Shown: piece by piece, positions 28,205-40,361 of the stretch
Layout of the letters: every line of letters starts with the position of its first letter
Numbering within the stretch: position 1 is the stretch's first letter
Origin: Providencia rustigianii DSM 4541
GTDB taxonomy: Bacteria; Pseudomonadota; Gammaproteobacteria; Enterobacterales; Enterobacteriaceae
Reading direction: 5' to 3'
NCBI RefSeq assembly: GCF_000156395.1
Contig: NZ_GG703817.1
Location: forward strand, 185,967 to 249,966
Length of the DNA: 64,000 nt
Program-made: the position numbers and the translations under genes
Notes under the pieces: model-generated
Told to the model about the DNA's origin: nothing
The model's input: only the letters and a program-made list of their open reading frames with translations
Databases searched by the model: none

Positions 28205-29098
28205 ATGCGTATGAGCAAGCTTGTTTTAACAATGATGCTTTTGGGTGCGACCTGTGCAGTTCAAGCAGAAGAATTAAACGGTACTCTGAAAAAAATCAAA
28301 GATAATGGCGTGATCGTTGTTGGTCATCGTGAATCCTCTGTGCCTTTTTCTTATTATGATAATAGTCAGAAAGTTGTCGGTTACTCGCAGGATTATTCCA
28401 ACCAAATCGTTGATGCAGTGAAAAAGAAACTCAATATGCCTGACCTACAGGTAAAATTAATTCCTATTACATCACAAAACCGTATTCCACTACTGCAAAA
28501 CGGAACATTCGATTTTGAATGTGGCTCTACAACTAATAATTTAGAAAGACAAAAACAAGCGGCTTTCTCTAATACTATTTTCGTTGTAGGGACTCGCTTA
28601 CTGGCTAAGAAAGATGCTGGCATTAAAGACTTTGCTGATTTAGCTGGGAAAAATGTTGTGGTGACTTCGGGGACTACCTCTGAAATTATCCTGAATCAGT
28701 TAAATGATCAGAAAAATATGAAAATGCGCATTATCAGTGCAAAAGACCACGGTGATTCTTTCCGTACTCTGGAATCCGGTCGTGCAGTTGCCTTTATGAT
28801 GGATGACGCATTACTCGCAGGTGAGCGCGCTAAAGCTAAACAACCAGCTATCTGGGAAATCGTGGGTAAACCACAAACCCAAGAAGCATATGGCTGCATG
28901 TTGCGTAAAGATGACCCTCAGTTCAAAGCATTGATTGATGAAACTATCTCTACGGCACAAAAATCGGGTACAGCAGAGAAATCCTTCAATCGTTGGTTCA
29001 ACCAACCTATCCCACCAAAGAACCTAAACTTGAACTTTACGTTATCTGATGAAATGAAAGCGCTATACAAATCACCAAATGATAAAGCATTAAACTAA
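28205..29098 (+). CDS. gltI: Glutamate/aspartate ABC transporter, periplasmic binding protein
   Basis: 297 residues, signal peptide cleaved near AQA-EE (about 21), then a family 3 solute-binding domain nearly identical to E. coli GltI (NGVIVVGHRESSVPFSYYD, TSQNRIPLLQNGTFDFECG). It captures glutamate and aspartate in the periplasm. The longest frame starts at 28166; ATG 28205 is chosen for AAGGAG 8 nt upstream and the signal peptide. First gene of gltIJKL. Confidence 0.95.
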   Translation: MRMSKLVLTMMLLGATCAVQAEELNGTLKKIKDNGVIVVGHRESSVPFSYYDNSQKVVGYSQDYSNQIVDAVKKKLNMPDLQVKLIPITSQNRIPLLQNGTFDFECGSTTNNLERQKQAAFSNTIFVVGTRLLAKKDAGIKDFADLAGKNVVVTSGTTSEIILNQLNDQKNMKMRIISAKDHGDSFRTLESGRAVAFMMDDALLAGERAKAKQPAIWEIVGKPQTQEAYGCMLRKDDPQFKALIDETISTAQKSGTAEKSFNRWFNQPIPPKNLNLNFTLSDEMKALYKSPNDKALN

Positions 29099-29119
29099 TA
29101 AAAAAGACAAACAGGGTAT

Positions 29120-29177
29120 TACTGAAGTCAGAATCGCAAGGCGGTCGTTCCCGCCTTGCTTTCTCTGATCCTCAGTA
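29120..29177 (+). other. Long intercistronic hairpin gltI-gltJ
   Basis: Core stem GCAAGGCGG/CCGCCTTGC (29136-29144/29151-29159) extended by TCAGA/TCTGA (29128-29132/29164-29168) and TACTGA/TCAGTA (29120-29125/29172-29177). No U-run follows and the operon continues, so it probably protects or attenuates the mRNA to give more binding protein than permease. Confidence 0.7.
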
Positions 29178-29213
29178 TTCGGGACAATCAAATTGCCCAC
29201 AGGAAGTCATATT

Positions 29214-29954
29214 ATGTCGATTAATTGGAATTGGGGGATATTCCTTGAGAATGCCCCATTTGGGAATACCACCTATTTAGGTTGGTTAATATCTGGCTTA
29301 GAAGTTACCGTCACGCTTTCTATCTGCGCATGGATCATCGCTTTTCTCGTTGGCTCATTTTTCGGTATTTTACGCACCGTTCCTAATCGCTTTTTAGCGT
29401 TTATAGGTACGGCTTACGTTGAACTATTTCGTAATGTTCCACTGATTGTGCAGTTCTTCACGTGGTACTTAGTGATCCCTGAACTACTTCCTCAATCAAT
29501 TGGTGACTGGTTCAAGATGGAGCTAGATCCTAACTACCAGTTTTTTATCTCTTCTATGTTATGCCTTGGTTTGTTTACTGCCGCGCGGATGACCGAACAG
29601 GTTCGTGCAGCTATTCAATCCTTACCTAGAGGCCAGAAAAGTGCCGCATTAGCTATGGGACTAACGCTACCGCAAACGTATCGCTACGTTCTGCTACCGA
29701 ATGCTTACCGCGTGATCCTACCGCCAATGACATCGGAAATGCTGAATTTAGTCAAAAACTCTGCCATTGCATCCACCATTGGGCTCGTCGACATGGCGGC
29801 ACAAGCTGGCAAATTGTTGGATTATTCTGCTCATGCATGGGAATCATTCACGGCGATTACTTTAGCTTATGTCGGTATTAACTTAATCATCATGTTACTG
29901 ATGAGCTTGCTTGAACGTAAAGTTCGCTTACCTGGCACATTAGGAGGGCGATAA
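29214..29954 (+). CDS. gltJ: Glutamate/aspartate ABC transporter permease
   Basis: 246 residues, the E. coli length. Inner-membrane permease of the HisM/GlnP family with the cytoplasmic EAA-type loop ([17 protein letters not shown]). The frame opens at 29193, but [10 protein letters not shown] at 29214 matches E. coli and has AGGA 9 nt upstream. gltK starts one base after its stop. Confidence 0.95.
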   Translation: MSINWNWGIFLENAPFGNTTYLGWLISGLEVTVTLSICAWIIAFLVGSFFGILRTVPNRFLAFIGTAYVELFRNVPLIVQFFTWYLVIPELLPQSIGDWFKMELDPNYQFFISSMLCLGLFTAARMTEQVRAAIQSLPRGQKSAALAMGLTLPQTYRYVLLPNAYRVILPPMTSEMLNLVKNSAIASTIGLVDMAAQAGKLLDYSAHAWESFTAITLAYVGINLIIMLLMSLLERKVRLPGTLGGR

Positions 29955-29955
29955 G

Positions 29956-30636
29956 ATGGCTTATCAATTTGATTGGAGTTCTATCGCACCAAGTATCCCA
30001 TTCTTGGTAGACGGATTTATTATCACCGCCAAAATTACTGCGGCAGCAATTGTTGTGGGAATTGTCTGGGGAACGGCTCTCGCAATGATGCGTTTGTCGA
30101 ATATTAAACTGCTGCGTTGGTTTGCTGCATTCTATGTAAATATGTTTCGCTCCGTTCCGCTGGTGATGGTGTTATTTTGGTTCTACTTAGTTGTGCCTAA
30201 CTTATTACAAAATATTCTAGGTTTATCACCCAAAAATGATATTCGTTTGATATCCGCAGTGGTAGCCTTTTGCCTTTTTGAAGCGGCTTACTATTCGGAA
30301 ATAATCCGTGCAGGGATCCAAAGTATCTCTAGAGGTCAGGCAAATGCCTCTCTTGCATTAGGGATGACACAGATGCAAACCATGCGCCTGATTGTCTTAC
30401 CGCAAGCCTTTAAAGCCATGGTTCCGTTATTACTCACCCAAGGCATTGTGCTATTCCAAGATACCTCTTTAGTGTATGTTCTGGGGTTAACTGACTTCTT
30501 CAGAACAGCCACCAACATTGGTGAACGTGACGGTACGCAAGTTGAAATGATACTCTTTGCCGGACTCATCTACTTTATTTTCAGTTTCGGCGCTTCAATG
30601 TTAGTGAATTATCTTAAGAAAAGGACTGTCTCATGA
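29956..30636 (+). CDS. gltK: Glutamate/aspartate ABC transporter permease
   Basis: 226 residues, second permease subunit; membrane segments throughout and the EAA loop [17 protein letters not shown]. Forms a heterodimer with GltJ. Its end overlaps gltL by 4 nt (ATGA). Confidence 0.95.
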   Translation: MAYQFDWSSIAPSIPFLVDGFIITAKITAAAIVVGIVWGTALAMMRLSNIKLLRWFAAFYVNMFRSVPLVMVLFWFYLVVPNLLQNILGLSPKNDIRLISAVVAFCLFEAAYYSEIIRAGIQSISRGQANASLALGMTQMQTMRLIVLPQAFKAMVPLLLTQGIVLFQDTSLVYVLGLTDFFRTATNIGERDGTQVEMILFAGLIYFIFSFGASMLVNYLKKRTVS

Positions 30637-31358
30637 TTACCCTGAAAAATGTCTCTAAATGGTATGGCCAATTTCAGGTGCTCACCGATTGCACAACTGA
30701 AGTCAAAAAAGGCGAAGTTGTGGTTGTGTGCGGGCCTTCTGGTTCTGGTAAATCCACATTAATAAAAACAGTCAATGGGTTGGAGCCGATTCAACAGGGT
30801 GAAATTTTTGTTAACGATATCCAAGTCAATAATAAAAAAACTGACCTTGCCAAACTGCGCTCAAAAGTCGGCATGGTATTCCAGCATTTTGAACTCTTTC
30901 CTCATCTTTCGATTCTAGAAAATTTAACGTTAGCCCAAGTTAAAGTCTTAAACCGTGGCAAAAAAGCTGCCGAGGAAAAAGCCGTAAAATTACTGGAACG
31001 TGTCGGGTTATCTAATCATGCAAATAAGTTCCCAGCGCAATTATCGGGTGGGCAGCAACAGCGTGTGGCGATTGCTCGCGCACTGTGTATGGATCCCATC
31101 GCGATGTTATTCGATGAACCCACTTCAGCCCTTGACCCAGAAATGATCAACGAAGTTCTGGATGTCATGGTCGAACTGGCAAACGAAGGAATGACTATGA
31201 TGGTAGTGACCCATGAAATGGGATTTGCTAAAAAAGTAGCCAACCGCGTTATTTTTATGGATGAAGGAAAAATTATTGAAGACACTAAGAAAGAAGACTT
31301 CTTTGCCAATCCTAAATCTGATCGCGCTAAAGATTTCTTAGCAAAAATCCTGCATTAA
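30633..31358 (+). CDS. gltL: Glutamate/aspartate ABC transporter ATPase
   Basis: 241 residues. Walker [10 protein letters not shown] (about 34-42), Q-loop [10 protein letters not shown], signature [10 protein letters not shown] (about 136-145), Walker [13 protein letters not shown] and H-loop VVTHEMGFA. Polar amino-acid importer ATPase. Last gene of the operon; terminator follows. Confidence 0.96.
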   Translation: MITLKNVSKWYGQFQVLTDCTTEVKKGEVVVVCGPSGSGKSTLIKTVNGLEPIQQGEIFVNDIQVNNKKTDLAKLRSKVGMVFQHFELFPHLSILENLTLAQVKVLNRGKKAAEEKAVKLLERVGLSNHANKFPAQLSGGQQQRVAIARALCMDPIAMLFDEPTSALDPEMINEVLDVMVELANEGMTMMVVTHEMGFAKKVANRVIFMDEGKIIEDTKKEDFFANPKSDRAKDFLAKILH

Positions 31359-31370
31359 TTATCAACTATG

Positions 31371-31406
31371 TTGCAGAAAGCCCAATTGGGCTTTTTGCAA
31401 CATTTT
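31371..31406 (+). terminator. Terminator of gltIJKL
   Basis: TTGCAGAAAGCCCA pairs with TGGGCTTTTTGCAA across a short AT loop, then CATTTTCTT. Confidence 0.8.
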
Positions 31407-31846
31407 CTTATTGATACTCATCCCCGCGCCTTTTTCATGATGGATAACCTTATCTGCACTTGAAATCTCTCAAAAAATTCTCTAACGTGTTCTAAGTTCA
31501 AATAAAATATTGAATAATGCAATTTCCCTCTTAAATAGTTCAAGTTTTAGGTAGTAAATTGAATTATGATAGGCGAACGCTAACTATTTTGTGCGGCTCC
31601 TTGGCGATATATTTATAATGCCATCAATTTTGTAGCACAAAATATGACAAACAAGACGAACAGCAAGACCAAGTCCCTGTAAATTCATCTAATCAACGAT
31701 TCATCGTTTTTTACAGACACAACGGCTTTGAGCATTGTTGTTACTGGGTGTGATCCGCTATGCTATGCGGTTCCGCTTTATAGAAAAAGACATTAACCTG
31801 CTACTCATTGAATGTAGCCACTATTCACCATAGGATTATCGGTGCC
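31407..31846. other. gltL-leuS spacer
   Basis: 440 bp without a gene I can support. A CCGC/GCGG hairpin (about 31758-31772) lies in the likely leuS leader. No T-box or leucine-rich leader peptide was seen. Confidence 0.4.
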
Positions 31847-34429
31847 ATGCAAGAACAATATCGTCCAGAAGATATAGAATCTAAAGTACAGCGTCACTGG
31901 GATGAAAAACAAACTTTCAAAGTGACTGAAGACAACAGCAAAGAGAAATACTACTGCCTGTCCATGCTACCTTACCCTTCTGGACGACTACACATGGGCC
32001 ACGTACGTAACTACACCATTGGTGACGTAATCTCCCGTTATCAACGTATGTTGGGTAAAAACGTTCTTCAACCAATTGGTTGGGATGCATTTGGTTTGCC
32101 TGCTGAAGGCGCTGCGGTAAAAAACAATACTGCACCTGCACCTTGGACGTATGCCAATATTGATTACATGAAAGGTCAGCTGAAAATGCTGGGCTTTGGT
32201 TACGACTGGAACCGTGAAGTCACTACCTGTACCCCTGAATATTACCGTTGGGAGCAGTGGTTCTTCACTAAATTGTATGAAAAAGGTTTAGTTTATAAAA
32301 AAACCTCAGCGGTTAACTGGTGCCCACATGACTTGACGGTTCTCGCGAACGAACAAGTCATTGATGGCTGCTGCTGGCGCTGTGATACCCCAGTAGAACG
32401 CAAAGAAATCCCTCAATGGTTTATTAAAATCACTGATTATGCAGAAGAGCTGCTGAATGACTTGGATAAACTGGAAGATTGGCCAGAGCAAGTTAAAACC
32501 ATGCAACGTAACTGGATTGGGCGCTCTGAGGGTGTGGAAATTACATTTGATGTTGCTGAGCGTGACGATAAATTAACCGTCTACACTACCCGTCCTGACA
32601 CCTTTATGGGCGCAACTTACGTTGCGGTTGCTGCGGGTCATCCTTTAGCGCAACAAGCAGCAAAAAATAATCCTGAATTAGCCGATTTTATCGATGAGTG
32701 CCGTAATACCAAAACAGCGGAAGCTGATATGGCAACCATGGAGAAAAAAGGTGTTGCAACAGGTCTGTATGTTATCCATCCATTGACACAAGAGAAGCTA
32801 CCAATTTGGGTCGCTAACTTTGTCTTGATGGAATACGGTACAGGTGCTGTTATGGCTGTTCCGGCTCATGACCAACGTGACTGGGAATTTGCACATAAAT
32901 ATAACCTGCCAATTAAAGCTGTTATTGGCGATGCTGAAGGCAATACTCCAGATTTATCGCAAGAAGCAATGACTGAGAAAAACGCGCTGATCAATTCGGG
33001 CGAATTCACAGGCTTAAGCAATGATGACGGTTTCAATGCGATCGCTGACAAGCTGGTTTCTATCGGCGCAGGTCAACGTAAAGTCAACTATCGTTTACGT
33101 GACTGGGGTGTTTCCCGTCAACGTTACTGGGGTGCACCAATTCCAATGGCGACCTTAGAAGACGGTACTGTAGTTCCAATTCCAGAAGACCAATTACCGG
33201 TTATTTTACCGGAAGATGTCACCATGAACGGCATCACCAGCCCAATAAAAGCAGATCCAGAGTGGGCAAAAACCACTATCAATGGTCAGCCAGCGCTGCG
33301 TGAAACTGATACTTTCGATACTTTCATGGAATCATCATGGTACTACGCGCGCTATACTTGCCCGCAATATGATGATGGCATGTTAGATCCGGAAGCCGCA
33401 AATTACTGGCTGCCAGTTGATCAATACATTGGTGGTATTGAACATGCCATCATGCACTTAATGTACTTCCGTTTCTTCCACAAATTAATGCGTGATGCTG
33501 GGTTAGTTACCTCAGATGAGCCAGCTAAACGTTTATTGTGCCAAGGTATGGTGCTAGCGGATGCATTCTATTATACCGGCAGTGATGGTCATCGTGTGTG
33601 GGTATCTCCAGCGGATGCGATTGTTGAACGTGATGATAAGAATCGTATTATTAAAGCCGTAGACAGCGAAGGTCATGAACTGGTTTATACTGGTATGAGC
33701 AAGATGTCTAAATCTAAGAACAACGGAATTGATCCTCAGTTGATGGTGGAAAAATACGGTGCCGATACCGTCCGTCTGTTTATGATGTTCGCTGCGCCAC
33801 CAGAATTAACTCTGGAATGGCAAGAGTCTAGTGTTGAAGGCGCTAACCGTTTCGTACGTCGTGTATGGCGTTTAGTTCACGAGCATTCACAAAAAGGTGC
33901 AACTCAACCATTAGACATCAGCGCATTAACTACTGAACAAAAAGATTTACGTCGTGACCTGCATAAAACTATCGCTAAAGTGACTGACGATATTGGTCGC
34001 CGCTACGCATTTAATACTGCAATTGCGGCAATCATGGAGTTCATGAACAAATTAGTTCGCGCTCCACAAGAAACAGAGCAGGATCGTGCTTTAGTTCAAG
34101 AGTCATTGGATGCGATTGTGCGTATGTTATCGCCAATTATTCCGCATGCATGTTTCGAAATGTGGCAAGCACTAGGTCATAAAGACGATATCGATTTTGC
34201 TGACTGGCCAGTTGCTGATGAGCAAGCTATGATCGACGATACCAAACTGGTCGTTGTTCAAGTTAACGGTAAAGTTCGTGGACGTATTACCGTTCCTGCT
34301 GATGCTAACCAAGAATTCGTATTGGAAATGGCATCTCAAGAACCTAGTGTCTCCAAATACCTTGAAGACGTGAGTATCCGCAAGGTTATTTACGTTCCAG
34401 GTAAATTACTGAACTTAGTTGTTGGCTGA
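31847..34429 (+). CDS. leuS: Leucyl-tRNA synthetase
   Basis: 860 residues, exactly the E. coli length, starting MQEQYRPED. Class I synthetase: HIGH motif as [10 protein letters not shown] (about 44-53), CP1 editing domain in the middle with the threonine-rich [12 protein letters not shown], and KMSKS near 619-623. The frame opens at 31808, but ATG 31847 matches family starts and has AGGA 11 nt upstream. Leads the operon leuS-lptE-holA-nadD. Confidence 0.97.
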   Translation: MQEQYRPEDIESKVQRHWDEKQTFKVTEDNSKEKYYCLSMLPYPSGRLHMGHVRNYTIGDVISRYQRMLGKNVLQPIGWDAFGLPAEGAAVKNNTAPAPWTYANIDYMKGQLKMLGFGYDWNREVTTCTPEYYRWEQWFFTKLYEKGLVYKKTSAVNWCPHDLTVLANEQVIDGCCWRCDTPVERKEIPQWFIKITDYAEELLNDLDKLEDWPEQVKTMQRNWIGRSEGVEITFDVAERDDKLTVYTTRPDTFMGATYVAVAAGHPLAQQAAKNNPELADFIDECRNTKTAEADMATMEKKGVATGLYVIHPLTQEKLPIWVANFVLMEYGTGAVMAVPAHDQRDWEFAHKYNLPIKAVIGDAEGNTPDLSQEAMTEKNALINSGEFTGLSNDDGFNAIADKLVSIGAGQRKVNYRLRDWGVSRQRYWGAPIPMATLEDGTVVPIPEDQLPVILPEDVTMNGITSPIKADPEWAKTTINGQPALRETDTFDTFMESSWYYARYTCPQYDDGMLDPEAANYWLPVDQYIGGIEHAIMHLMYFRFFHKLMRDAGLVTSDEPAKRLLCQGMVLADAFYYTGSDGHRVWVSPADAIVERDDKNRIIKAVDSEGHELVYTGMSKMSKSKNNGIDPQLMVEKYGADTVRLFMMFAAPPELTLEWQESSVEGANRFVRRVWRLVHEHSQKGATQPLDISALTTEQKDLRRDLHKTIAKVTDDIGRRYAFNTAIAAIMEFMNKLVRAPQETEQDRALVQESLDAIVRMLSPIIPHACFEMWQALGHKDDIDFADWPVADEQAMIDDTKLVVVQVNGKVRGRITVPADANQEFVLEMASQEPSVSKYLEDVSIRKVIYVPGKLLNLVVG

Positions 34430-34441
34430 TAAGGAGCCCAA

Positions 34442-34984
34442 GTGCGCTATCTGATAACTTTATTCCTCAGCCTGTCGGTGCTTGTCACCGCAGGTTGCGG
34501 TTTTCGTCTTCAAGGAACAACCCAGCTTCCGGAAGAATTGAAAACACTGCAACTCAGTTCTGGTTCACCTTATAGCTACCAAACACGAGCGGTCAGGGAA
34601 CAACTCAGACTAAATAACGTGACCATCTTAGATTCTGGTCGCGCAGATGTGCCTATCTTAAAAATAGTCGGTTCATCTGAAAGTACTGACACCGTTTCTA
34701 TTTATCAAGATGGTAAAGCTGCAGAGAAACAATTGACGTTGGTCATGAAGGCGCAAGTCTTAATGCCTGATGGCACAATTTATCCGCTGGAAACCAAAGT
34801 TGTTCGTACTTTCTTCGATAACCCGTTAGAAGCATTGGCAAAAGATGCGGAAAACGAAATCGTAAAACAAGAAATGCAAGAACAAGCGGCACGCAGTATT
34901 GTGCGCAAGTTACTGCTAGTACACAGTGCTGAGCTTGAAAAAGCTAAAGCGCAAGCTGCTGAGAAGCCTGTAGCGCAGCAATGA
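34442..34984 (+). CDS. lptE: LPS-assembly lipoprotein LptE
   Basis: 180 residues with lipoprotein signal (lipobox VTAGC, acylated Cys at 19). LptE plugs the LptD barrel and helps insert LPS into the outer membrane. Start GTG 34442 follows AAGGAGCC. Its last codons overlap holA by 4 nt. Confidence 0.95.
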   Translation: MRYLITLFLSLSVLVTAGCGFRLQGTTQLPEELKTLQLSSGSPYSYQTRAVREQLRLNNVTILDSGRADVPILKIVGSSESTDTVSIYQDGKAAEKQLTLVMKAQVLMPDGTIYPLETKVVRTFFDNPLEALAKDAENEIVKQEMQEQAARSIVRKLLLVHSAELEKAKAQAAEKPVAQQ

Positions 34985-36015
34985 TACGCATTTATCCTGA
35001 ACAGCTGGCCTCTTCGTTACAAGAGTCTCTAAGAGGCCGCTATCTCATTTGGGGCTCCGAGCCCCTCCTTATTCAGGAAAGCCAAGATGCTATTCGCCAA
35101 GCTGCACTCCAGCAAGGTTTTGAAGAGCATTTTACGTTTTCATTAGAGCAAAATACCGATTGGGATGAAATTTTTAGCCTTTGTCAGGCATTAAGTTTAT
35201 TTGCCAGTCGCCAGATGCTTACTCTATTTTTACCTGAAAATGGCCCTAATGCTGCGATGGCAGAAAAACTTCTGCAACTCGCAGGGTTACTTCATCCAGA
35301 CCTACTTTTAGTCTTACGTGGACATAAACTAACTAAAGCTCAAGAGAACAGCGCTTGGTTTAAAGCTATCAGCCAAGATGGTGTTTATATTAGTTGTTTA
35401 ACCCCTGAATATCAGCGGCTTCCTCAGTGGGTGTCAAAACGTGCAAGCCAAATGCGCTTAACGTTGGAAACCGAAGCTAACCAATTACTGTGCTACTGCT
35501 ATGAAGGGAATTTATTAGGTTTAGCGCAAGCTCTTGAGCGGCTTTCACTACTGTATCCTGATGGAAAGCTCACCTATCCGCGTGTAGAAAGTGCCGTGAA
35601 TGATTCTGCACACTTCACACCATATCACTGGGTAGATGCTGTTTTAGCCGGCAAATCACGTCGTTCATGGCACATTTTAGAGCAACTAGAACGAGAAGAT
35701 ATCGAACCTGTTATTTTACTGCGGGCTATTCAGCGCGAGTTAATGCTGATGATTACATTAAAACGTCAATCATCAACGACACCACTGAAAACCTTATTTG
35801 ACCAACATAAAGTATGGCAAAACCGTCGCGGTCTATTAGGGGAGGCAATACAGCGCTTAAGTCTATATCAATTACAATCAGCATTGATGCTACTGACCCA
35901 AGCCGAAATTCATACCAAACAAGATTTTGCCAATTCCTCTTGGTCAGACCTACAATCTTTGTCCATGCTATTATGCGGTAAAACAGACGCAGAACATTTT
36001 ATTCAACATAGGTAA
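34981..36015 (+). CDS. holA: DNA polymerase III delta subunit
   Basis: 344 residues (E. coli 343). Clamp-loader subunit that opens the beta clamp; the N-terminal beta-binding motif region includes [15 protein letters not shown] near 72-86. Coupled to lptE by an ATGA overlap. nadD starts 4 nt after its stop. Confidence 0.94.
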   Translation: MIRIYPEQLASSLQESLRGRYLIWGSEPLLIQESQDAIRQAALQQGFEEHFTFSLEQNTDWDEIFSLCQALSLFASRQMLTLFLPENGPNAAMAEKLLQLAGLLHPDLLLVLRGHKLTKAQENSAWFKAISQDGVYISCLTPEYQRLPQWVSKRASQMRLTLETEANQLLCYCYEGNLLGLAQALERLSLLYPDGKLTYPRVESAVNDSAHFTPYHWVDAVLAGKSRRSWHILEQLEREDIEPVILLRAIQRELMLMITLKRQSSTTPLKTLFDQHKVWQNRRGLLGEAIQRLSLYQLQSALMLLTQAEIHTKQDFANSSWSDLQSLSMLLCGKTDAEHFIQHR

Positions 36016-36019
36016 GTGT

Positions 36020-36676
36020 ATGACCTGTAAACCTCAAGGCCTTCAGGCATTATTTGGCGGTACTTTCGACCCGATTCATTACGGGCACTTGCGCCCAGTC
36101 GAAGCCCTTGCCAAACAAGTCGGCTTACAAAGAGTCATTCTATTACCTAATCATGTTCCGCCCCATCGCCCACAACCTCAAGCCTCACCAATGCAGCGTT
36201 TGGAGATGGTACAACTCGCGGTTCAAAATAACCCTTTATTTACCATTGATACTCGAGAACTGCAAAAGAGCACCCCCTCATATACTCTTGAAACTTTAAG
36301 TGAATTACGTGAAGAGTTGGGAAGTACTCAACCACTGGCCTTTATTATTGGGCAGGATTCACTGCTATCCATCAATACATGGTATGGATGGGAGCAACTT
36401 TTAGACAAATGTCATTTATTGGTTTGTGCTAGACCAGGATATTCTACTCACTTTGCTGATCCGCAAATGCAACAGTGGCTCAATCAACATCAAACGGATA
36501 ATCCTCGCCAGTTAAGTCTGCAAGCAAAGGGGCTTATCTTTATTGCTGACACCCCTCTAGTTAATATTTCAGCCACTGAAATTCGTCAAAAATTAAGCTC
36601 AGGGGATTCATGTAATGATTTAATTCCTAATGCCGTTTTAGAATATATTCAGGCTCATCATCTTTATCAAGAATAA
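36020..36676 (+). CDS. nadD: Nicotinate-mononucleotide adenylyltransferase
   Basis: 218 residues. Adenylates NaMN to NaAD in NAD synthesis. Nucleotidyltransferase motifs [12 protein letters not shown] (about 13-24) and [10 protein letters not shown] near 185-194 are intact. An upstream extension of the frame inside holA is not used; ATG 36020 lies just after the holA stop (a GTG at 36017 is adjacent). Its end overlaps the convergent DUF1722 gene by 10 bp. Confidence 0.95.
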   Translation: MTCKPQGLQALFGGTFDPIHYGHLRPVEALAKQVGLQRVILLPNHVPPHRPQPQASPMQRLEMVQLAVQNNPLFTIDTRELQKSTPSYTLETLSELREELGSTQPLAFIIGQDSLLSINTWYGWEQLLDKCHLLVCARPGYSTHFADPQMQQWLNQHQTDNPRQLSLQAKGLIFIADTPLVNISATEIRQKLSSGDSCNDLIPNAVLEYIQAHHLYQE

Positions 36677-37389
36677 GGTAATACCCTGACCTGCTCACAA
36701 TGAGGATATGGCTCAAAATAATATTGTTCACTTAAATAGCTATCAGGATATTGAATAAGTAACTGCCGCATCATCAATAATGGCTGGTTTATCGGTATTT
36801 TCCCGTCACGATAATCATTAATTAACGCCAATAAATGCTTTTTCTCATCTTTTGTAGCCCTACGTTTAAAATATCCTTGCATGTGGCTAAGCGCATTAAC
36901 TTGAATATTTTTAGGTGGCATTAATGCAAAGGTCTCCATTAAGCTCGCTTTATATTGTGCAAAAAACAATTTCAAATCATCGCCTTTTTTAATCCCTGCA
37001 ACTAGCTTACCGGTCAATTGATAGCCAGTCGGTGAATACGCCATGATGAGATACTTATGCTGACTATGAAATAGAATAATTCCATGGTGCGTTAACTGCT
37101 GGGCCAATATTTCAAGCCGTTGTAAAAGATACAATTGTGTAAAAAAATGGTCAAGTTGCTGCACATTTTGCCATTGAGTGTCAGTTATAACCGGTAAACT
37201 CGCAGGAAAAAATGCCAGTATTTTTTGAGCATGGTGGTGCGGAAAAATAATTCCTACAATTTCATCGCTGGTTTGATTAAATTCTTCTGGTGAAAAACAC
37301 GTCACAATGGAATGGGTTAATTGCTGTATTTCACTAGATGGATAAGTGATTCCATCTAGTATTAAAACTTTTGGTTTAATTAATTGCAC
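36667..37389 (-). CDS. DUF1722 (YbgA-like) protein
   Basis: 240 residues. The C-terminal half (about 85-240) carries DUF1722 signs: [47 protein letters not shown] and a final YYFEPYP. The N-terminal 80 residues are not recognised. DUF1722 proteins occur alone or fused to DUF523, with ties to photolyase loci and 2-thiouracil metabolism; no activity can be assigned here. E. coli has cobC between nadD and rsfS; this minus-strand gene occupies that place. Confidence 0.75.
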   Translation of the reverse strand: MQLIKPKVLILDGITYPSSEIQQLTHSIVTCFSPEEFNQTSDEIVGIIFPHHHAQKILAFFPASLPVITDTQWQNVQQLDHFFTQLYLLQRLEILAQQLTHHGIILFHSQHKYLIMAYSPTGYQLTGKLVAGIKKGDDLKLFFAQYKASLMETFALMPPKNIQVNALSHMQGYFKRRATKDEKKHLLALINDYRDGKIPINQPLLMMRQLLIQYPDSYLSEQYYFEPYPHCEQVRVLPYS

Positions 37390-37644
37390 ATTATCTCTCT
37401 TATCCTAAAATACTTCTGGAGTAGTGAAGATGAGTAACTTTGTAAAGTTAATACAAATTTGTTGCTCAATGGGCGATATATCCCTATAAATTGCCCTCCT
37501 ACGCCAATAAAAAATAATTTAGCCGATTTTTCCGAAAATCTAGGGTAAAATGGCATCGCTTTGCTGGGGGCAATCCCGAGGAAAGAAAAACTACAAATAG
37601 TGTTTAACAAGATATTCTATCAATTTGAATAAAAGGTGAACCTT

Positions 37645-37962
37645 TTGCAAGGAACTGAACTCCAAAAATTTATTATCGATCAACTTGAAGATGCTAAAGC
37701 TGAAGACATCATTTCGATCGACGTTAATGGGAAATCGAGTGTTACCGACCAAATGATTATCTGCACAGGAACATCAAGCCGTCATCTGATGTCTGTTGCT
37801 GATCGCTTGATCGATGCTTGCCGTAAACAAGGCTTAATACCGCTAGGTGTTGAAGGACAAGGTATTTCTGACTGGATTGTTGTCGATCTTGGCGATGCCA
37901 TTGTTCACATCATGCAAGACGAAAGCCGTCGCATGTATGAACTTGAAAAGCTTTGGAGCTGA
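37645..37962 (+). CDS. rsfS: Ribosomal silencing factor RsfS
   Basis: 105 residues, the E. coli length. Binds L14 of the 50S subunit and blocks subunit joining in starvation; [19 protein letters not shown] and [15 protein letters not shown] are conserved. The frame opens at GTG 37636, but TTG 37645 (M-QGTELQKF) matches E. coli and lies 8 nt after AGG. rlmH follows at once. Confidence 0.93.
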   Translation: MQGTELQKFIIDQLEDAKAEDIISIDVNGKSSVTDQMIICTGTSSRHLMSVADRLIDACRKQGLIPLGVEGQGISDWIVVDLGDAIVHIMQDESRRMYELEKLWS

Positions 37963-37964
37963 GT

Positions 37965-38435
37965 TTGAAATTACAACTCATCGCTGTAGGTACAAAAATG
38001 CCGGACTGGGTCCAGACCGGCTTTATGGATTATCTCCATCGTTTTCCAAAAGATATGCCGTTTGAATTAACCGAGATTCCAGCTGGAAAACGCGGGAAAA
38101 ATGCGGATATTAAACGCATTCTTGAAAAAGAAGGCGAATTAATGCTCGCGGCTGTAGGTAAAGGAAATCGCATCGTCACCTTAGATATTCCAGGTGATCG
38201 TTGGGATACCCCACAACTTGCCATTCAGTTAGATAAATGGAAACAAGATGGTCGCAATGTCAGTTTATTGATTGGTGGTCCTGAAGGCCTAGCACCTGCT
38301 TGCAAAGAGGCTGCGGAACAAAGCTGGTCATTATCGGCATTAACACTGCCCCATCCGCTCGTTCGCGTCCTTGTCGCGGAAAGTCTTTATCGAGCATGGA
38401 GCATTACGACTAACCACCCATATCATCGGGAATAG
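37965..38435 (+). CDS. rlmH: 23S rRNA pseudouridine-1915 N3-methyltransferase
   Basis: 156 residues, SPOUT methyltransferase acting on helix 69 of assembled ribosomes. The SAM-binding knot is seen as [13 protein letters not shown] and [18 protein letters not shown] 37965 is preferred over TTG 37953 because GGAG at 37955-37958 gives a 6-nt spacing and the family starts MKLQL. Coupled to rsfS (gap 2 nt). Confidence 0.95.
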   Translation: MKLQLIAVGTKMPDWVQTGFMDYLHRFPKDMPFELTEIPAGKRGKNADIKRILEKEGELMLAAVGKGNRIVTLDIPGDRWDTPQLAIQLDKWKQDGRNVSLLIGGPEGLAPACKEAAEQSWSLSALTLPHPLVRVLVAESLYRAWSITTNHPYHRE

Positions 38436-38467
38436 TCAGGTATTAATTTGTACATAATGGCAATGGG

Positions 38468-40357
38468 ATGAAACAACAACGCACCCCTTTTCGCGACCAT
38501 ACCGCTGAATCAGTTTTGTTTATTCGCCGAGCATTAATTGCTTTCGGCGTCATTGTCATACTTACTTCAATCCTCATTACCAATTTGTATCATCTACAAA
38601 TTGTACGTCATGACGATTATCAAACACGCTCCAATGACAACCGCATAAAATTAGTCCCTATCGCGCCAAGCCGCGGCATCATTTATGACCGCAAAGGGAC
38701 GCCATTAGCCTTAAATAGTGCATTTTATCAGCTTGAGATTGTCCCTGAAAAAGTTGAAAACTTACAGGATACCCTAGATAAACTGCGCAATATTGTCGAT
38801 CTTAGCGATGAAGATATTGTCAATTTCGAAAAAGAACGTAAACGTTCTCGCCGTTTTACGTCGATTGCGTTAAAAACACAGCTTAATGAAGTTCAAGTTG
38901 CACGTTTTGCTGTAAATCAATACCGGTTCCCTGGCTTAGAAGTTAAAAGTTATCAACGCCGTTCATATCCTTATGGTTCAGCATTAACTCACGTCATCGG
39001 CTATGTGGCAAAAATCAACGATAAAGACGTAGAACGCCTCGATAAAGAAGGTTTACTACCCAATTATGCTGCCAGCCATGATATCGGGAAATTAGGTATT
39101 GAACGCTATTATGAAGACGTTCTACATGGAAAAACAGGATACGAAGAGGTTGAGGTTAACAGCCGTGGGCGCGTGATCCGCCAGCTACATGAGCAACCAC
39201 CTCAAGCAGGTCGTGATATCTATTTAACTATCGACCTTGAATTACAATCTTATATCGAGAAAATCCTCACCACTAGCCGAGCGGCTGTTGTGGTCACTGA
39301 CCCTCGTAATGGAGAGATTCTCGCACTGGTATCTACGCCGAGTTACGATTCAAACTTATTCGTTAACGGGATATCCAATAAAGATTACCAAGCACTATTA
39401 AATAACCCGAATAGGCCGTTAATCAACCGTGCAACTCAAGGGCTATATCCACCTGCATCAACGGTTAAACCCTTTATTTCTGTCGCTGCATTAAGTGAAA
39501 AAGTCATCACGCCAAACACGACTATCTTTGACCCAGGTTGGTGGCAGCTGCCCGGTTCTGAAAAACGTTATCGTGACTGGAAGCGTTGGGGTCATGGTAA
39601 ATTAAATGTGGTGAAATCAATTATTGAATCTGCGGATACCTTCTTTTATCAAGTAGCCTATGACATGGGAATTGATCGTTTATCGGCGTGGATGACAAAA
39701 TTTGGTTTTGGTGAATACACGGGAATTGACCTCTCCGAAGAGCGCCAAGGGATCATGCCAACCCGTGAGTGGAAACAAAAACGTTATAAAAAGCCTTGGT
39801 ATCAAGGTGACACCATTCCTGTAGGTATAGGACAAGGCTACTGGACAGCAACACCGATTCAGATGTCTAAAGCGTTAATGACCTTGATTAATGATGGGCA
39901 AATTAAAACGCCACACTTGCTCTATGGGACGAAATTAGGCAATGCGATGGTGCCTTATGAAGAGAAAGAAACCAAACAGATTGGCGATATCCATTCCGGG
40001 TACTGGGAGCTGGCTAAAACGGGTATGTATGGAGTTGCGAATGCACCAAACGGAACAGGAAAACGCAGCTTTGTTGGTACACCTTATAAGGTCGCAGCCA
40101 AATCAGGTACTGCCCAAGTATTTAGTTATGAAACCTATAACGCAAGTAAATTGGCAGAACATCTACGCGACCATAAACTGATGATTGCCTACGCACCGTA
40201 TGACAAACCAACTATTGCCGTTGCAATCATTCTTGAGAATGGCGGCGCAGGTCCTGCTGTTGGTGATATTGTGCGTCAAATCTTTGACCATGTGCTATTA
40301 GGTGATAACAATACCCAAGTCGAAAGCGCAGGCGTAAGTGCAGAGGAAGACCGTTAA
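38468..40357 (+). CDS. mrdA: Penicillin-binding protein 2 (transpeptidase)
   Basis: 629 residues (E. coli 633). One membrane anchor near 20-45; pedestal and linker; transpeptidase domain with active serine S331 in PPASTVKPF, the SxN-equivalent SADTFFYQ and KSGTAQVF. Works with RodA in lateral wall synthesis; target of mecillinam. Followed by mrdB 4 nt later. Confidence 0.96.
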   Translation: MKQQRTPFRDHTAESVLFIRRALIAFGVIVILTSILITNLYHLQIVRHDDYQTRSNDNRIKLVPIAPSRGIIYDRKGTPLALNSAFYQLEIVPEKVENLQDTLDKLRNIVDLSDEDIVNFEKERKRSRRFTSIALKTQLNEVQVARFAVNQYRFPGLEVKSYQRRSYPYGSALTHVIGYVAKINDKDVERLDKEGLLPNYAASHDIGKLGIERYYEDVLHGKTGYEEVEVNSRGRVIRQLHEQPPQAGRDIYLTIDLELQSYIEKILTTSRAAVVVTDPRNGEILALVSTPSYDSNLFVNGISNKDYQALLNNPNRPLINRATQGLYPPASTVKPFISVAALSEKVITPNTTIFDPGWWQLPGSEKRYRDWKRWGHGKLNVVKSIIESADTFFYQVAYDMGIDRLSAWMTKFGFGEYTGIDLSEERQGIMPTREWKQKRYKKPWYQGDTIPVGIGQGYWTATPIQMSKALMTLINDGQIKTPHLLYGTKLGNAMVPYEEKETKQIGDIHSGYWELAKTGMYGVANAPNGTGKRSFVGTPYKVAAKSGTAQVFSYETYNASKLAEHLRDHKLMIAYAPYDKPTIAVAIILENGGAGPAVGDIVRQIFDHVLLGDNNTQVESAGVSAEEDR

Positions 40358-40361
40358 TCCC

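Noticed and set aside
35927..36019. Longer nadD start within holA
   Set aside because: It would add 31 residues absent in the family and overlap holA by 89 bp; ATG 36020 matches the known start.
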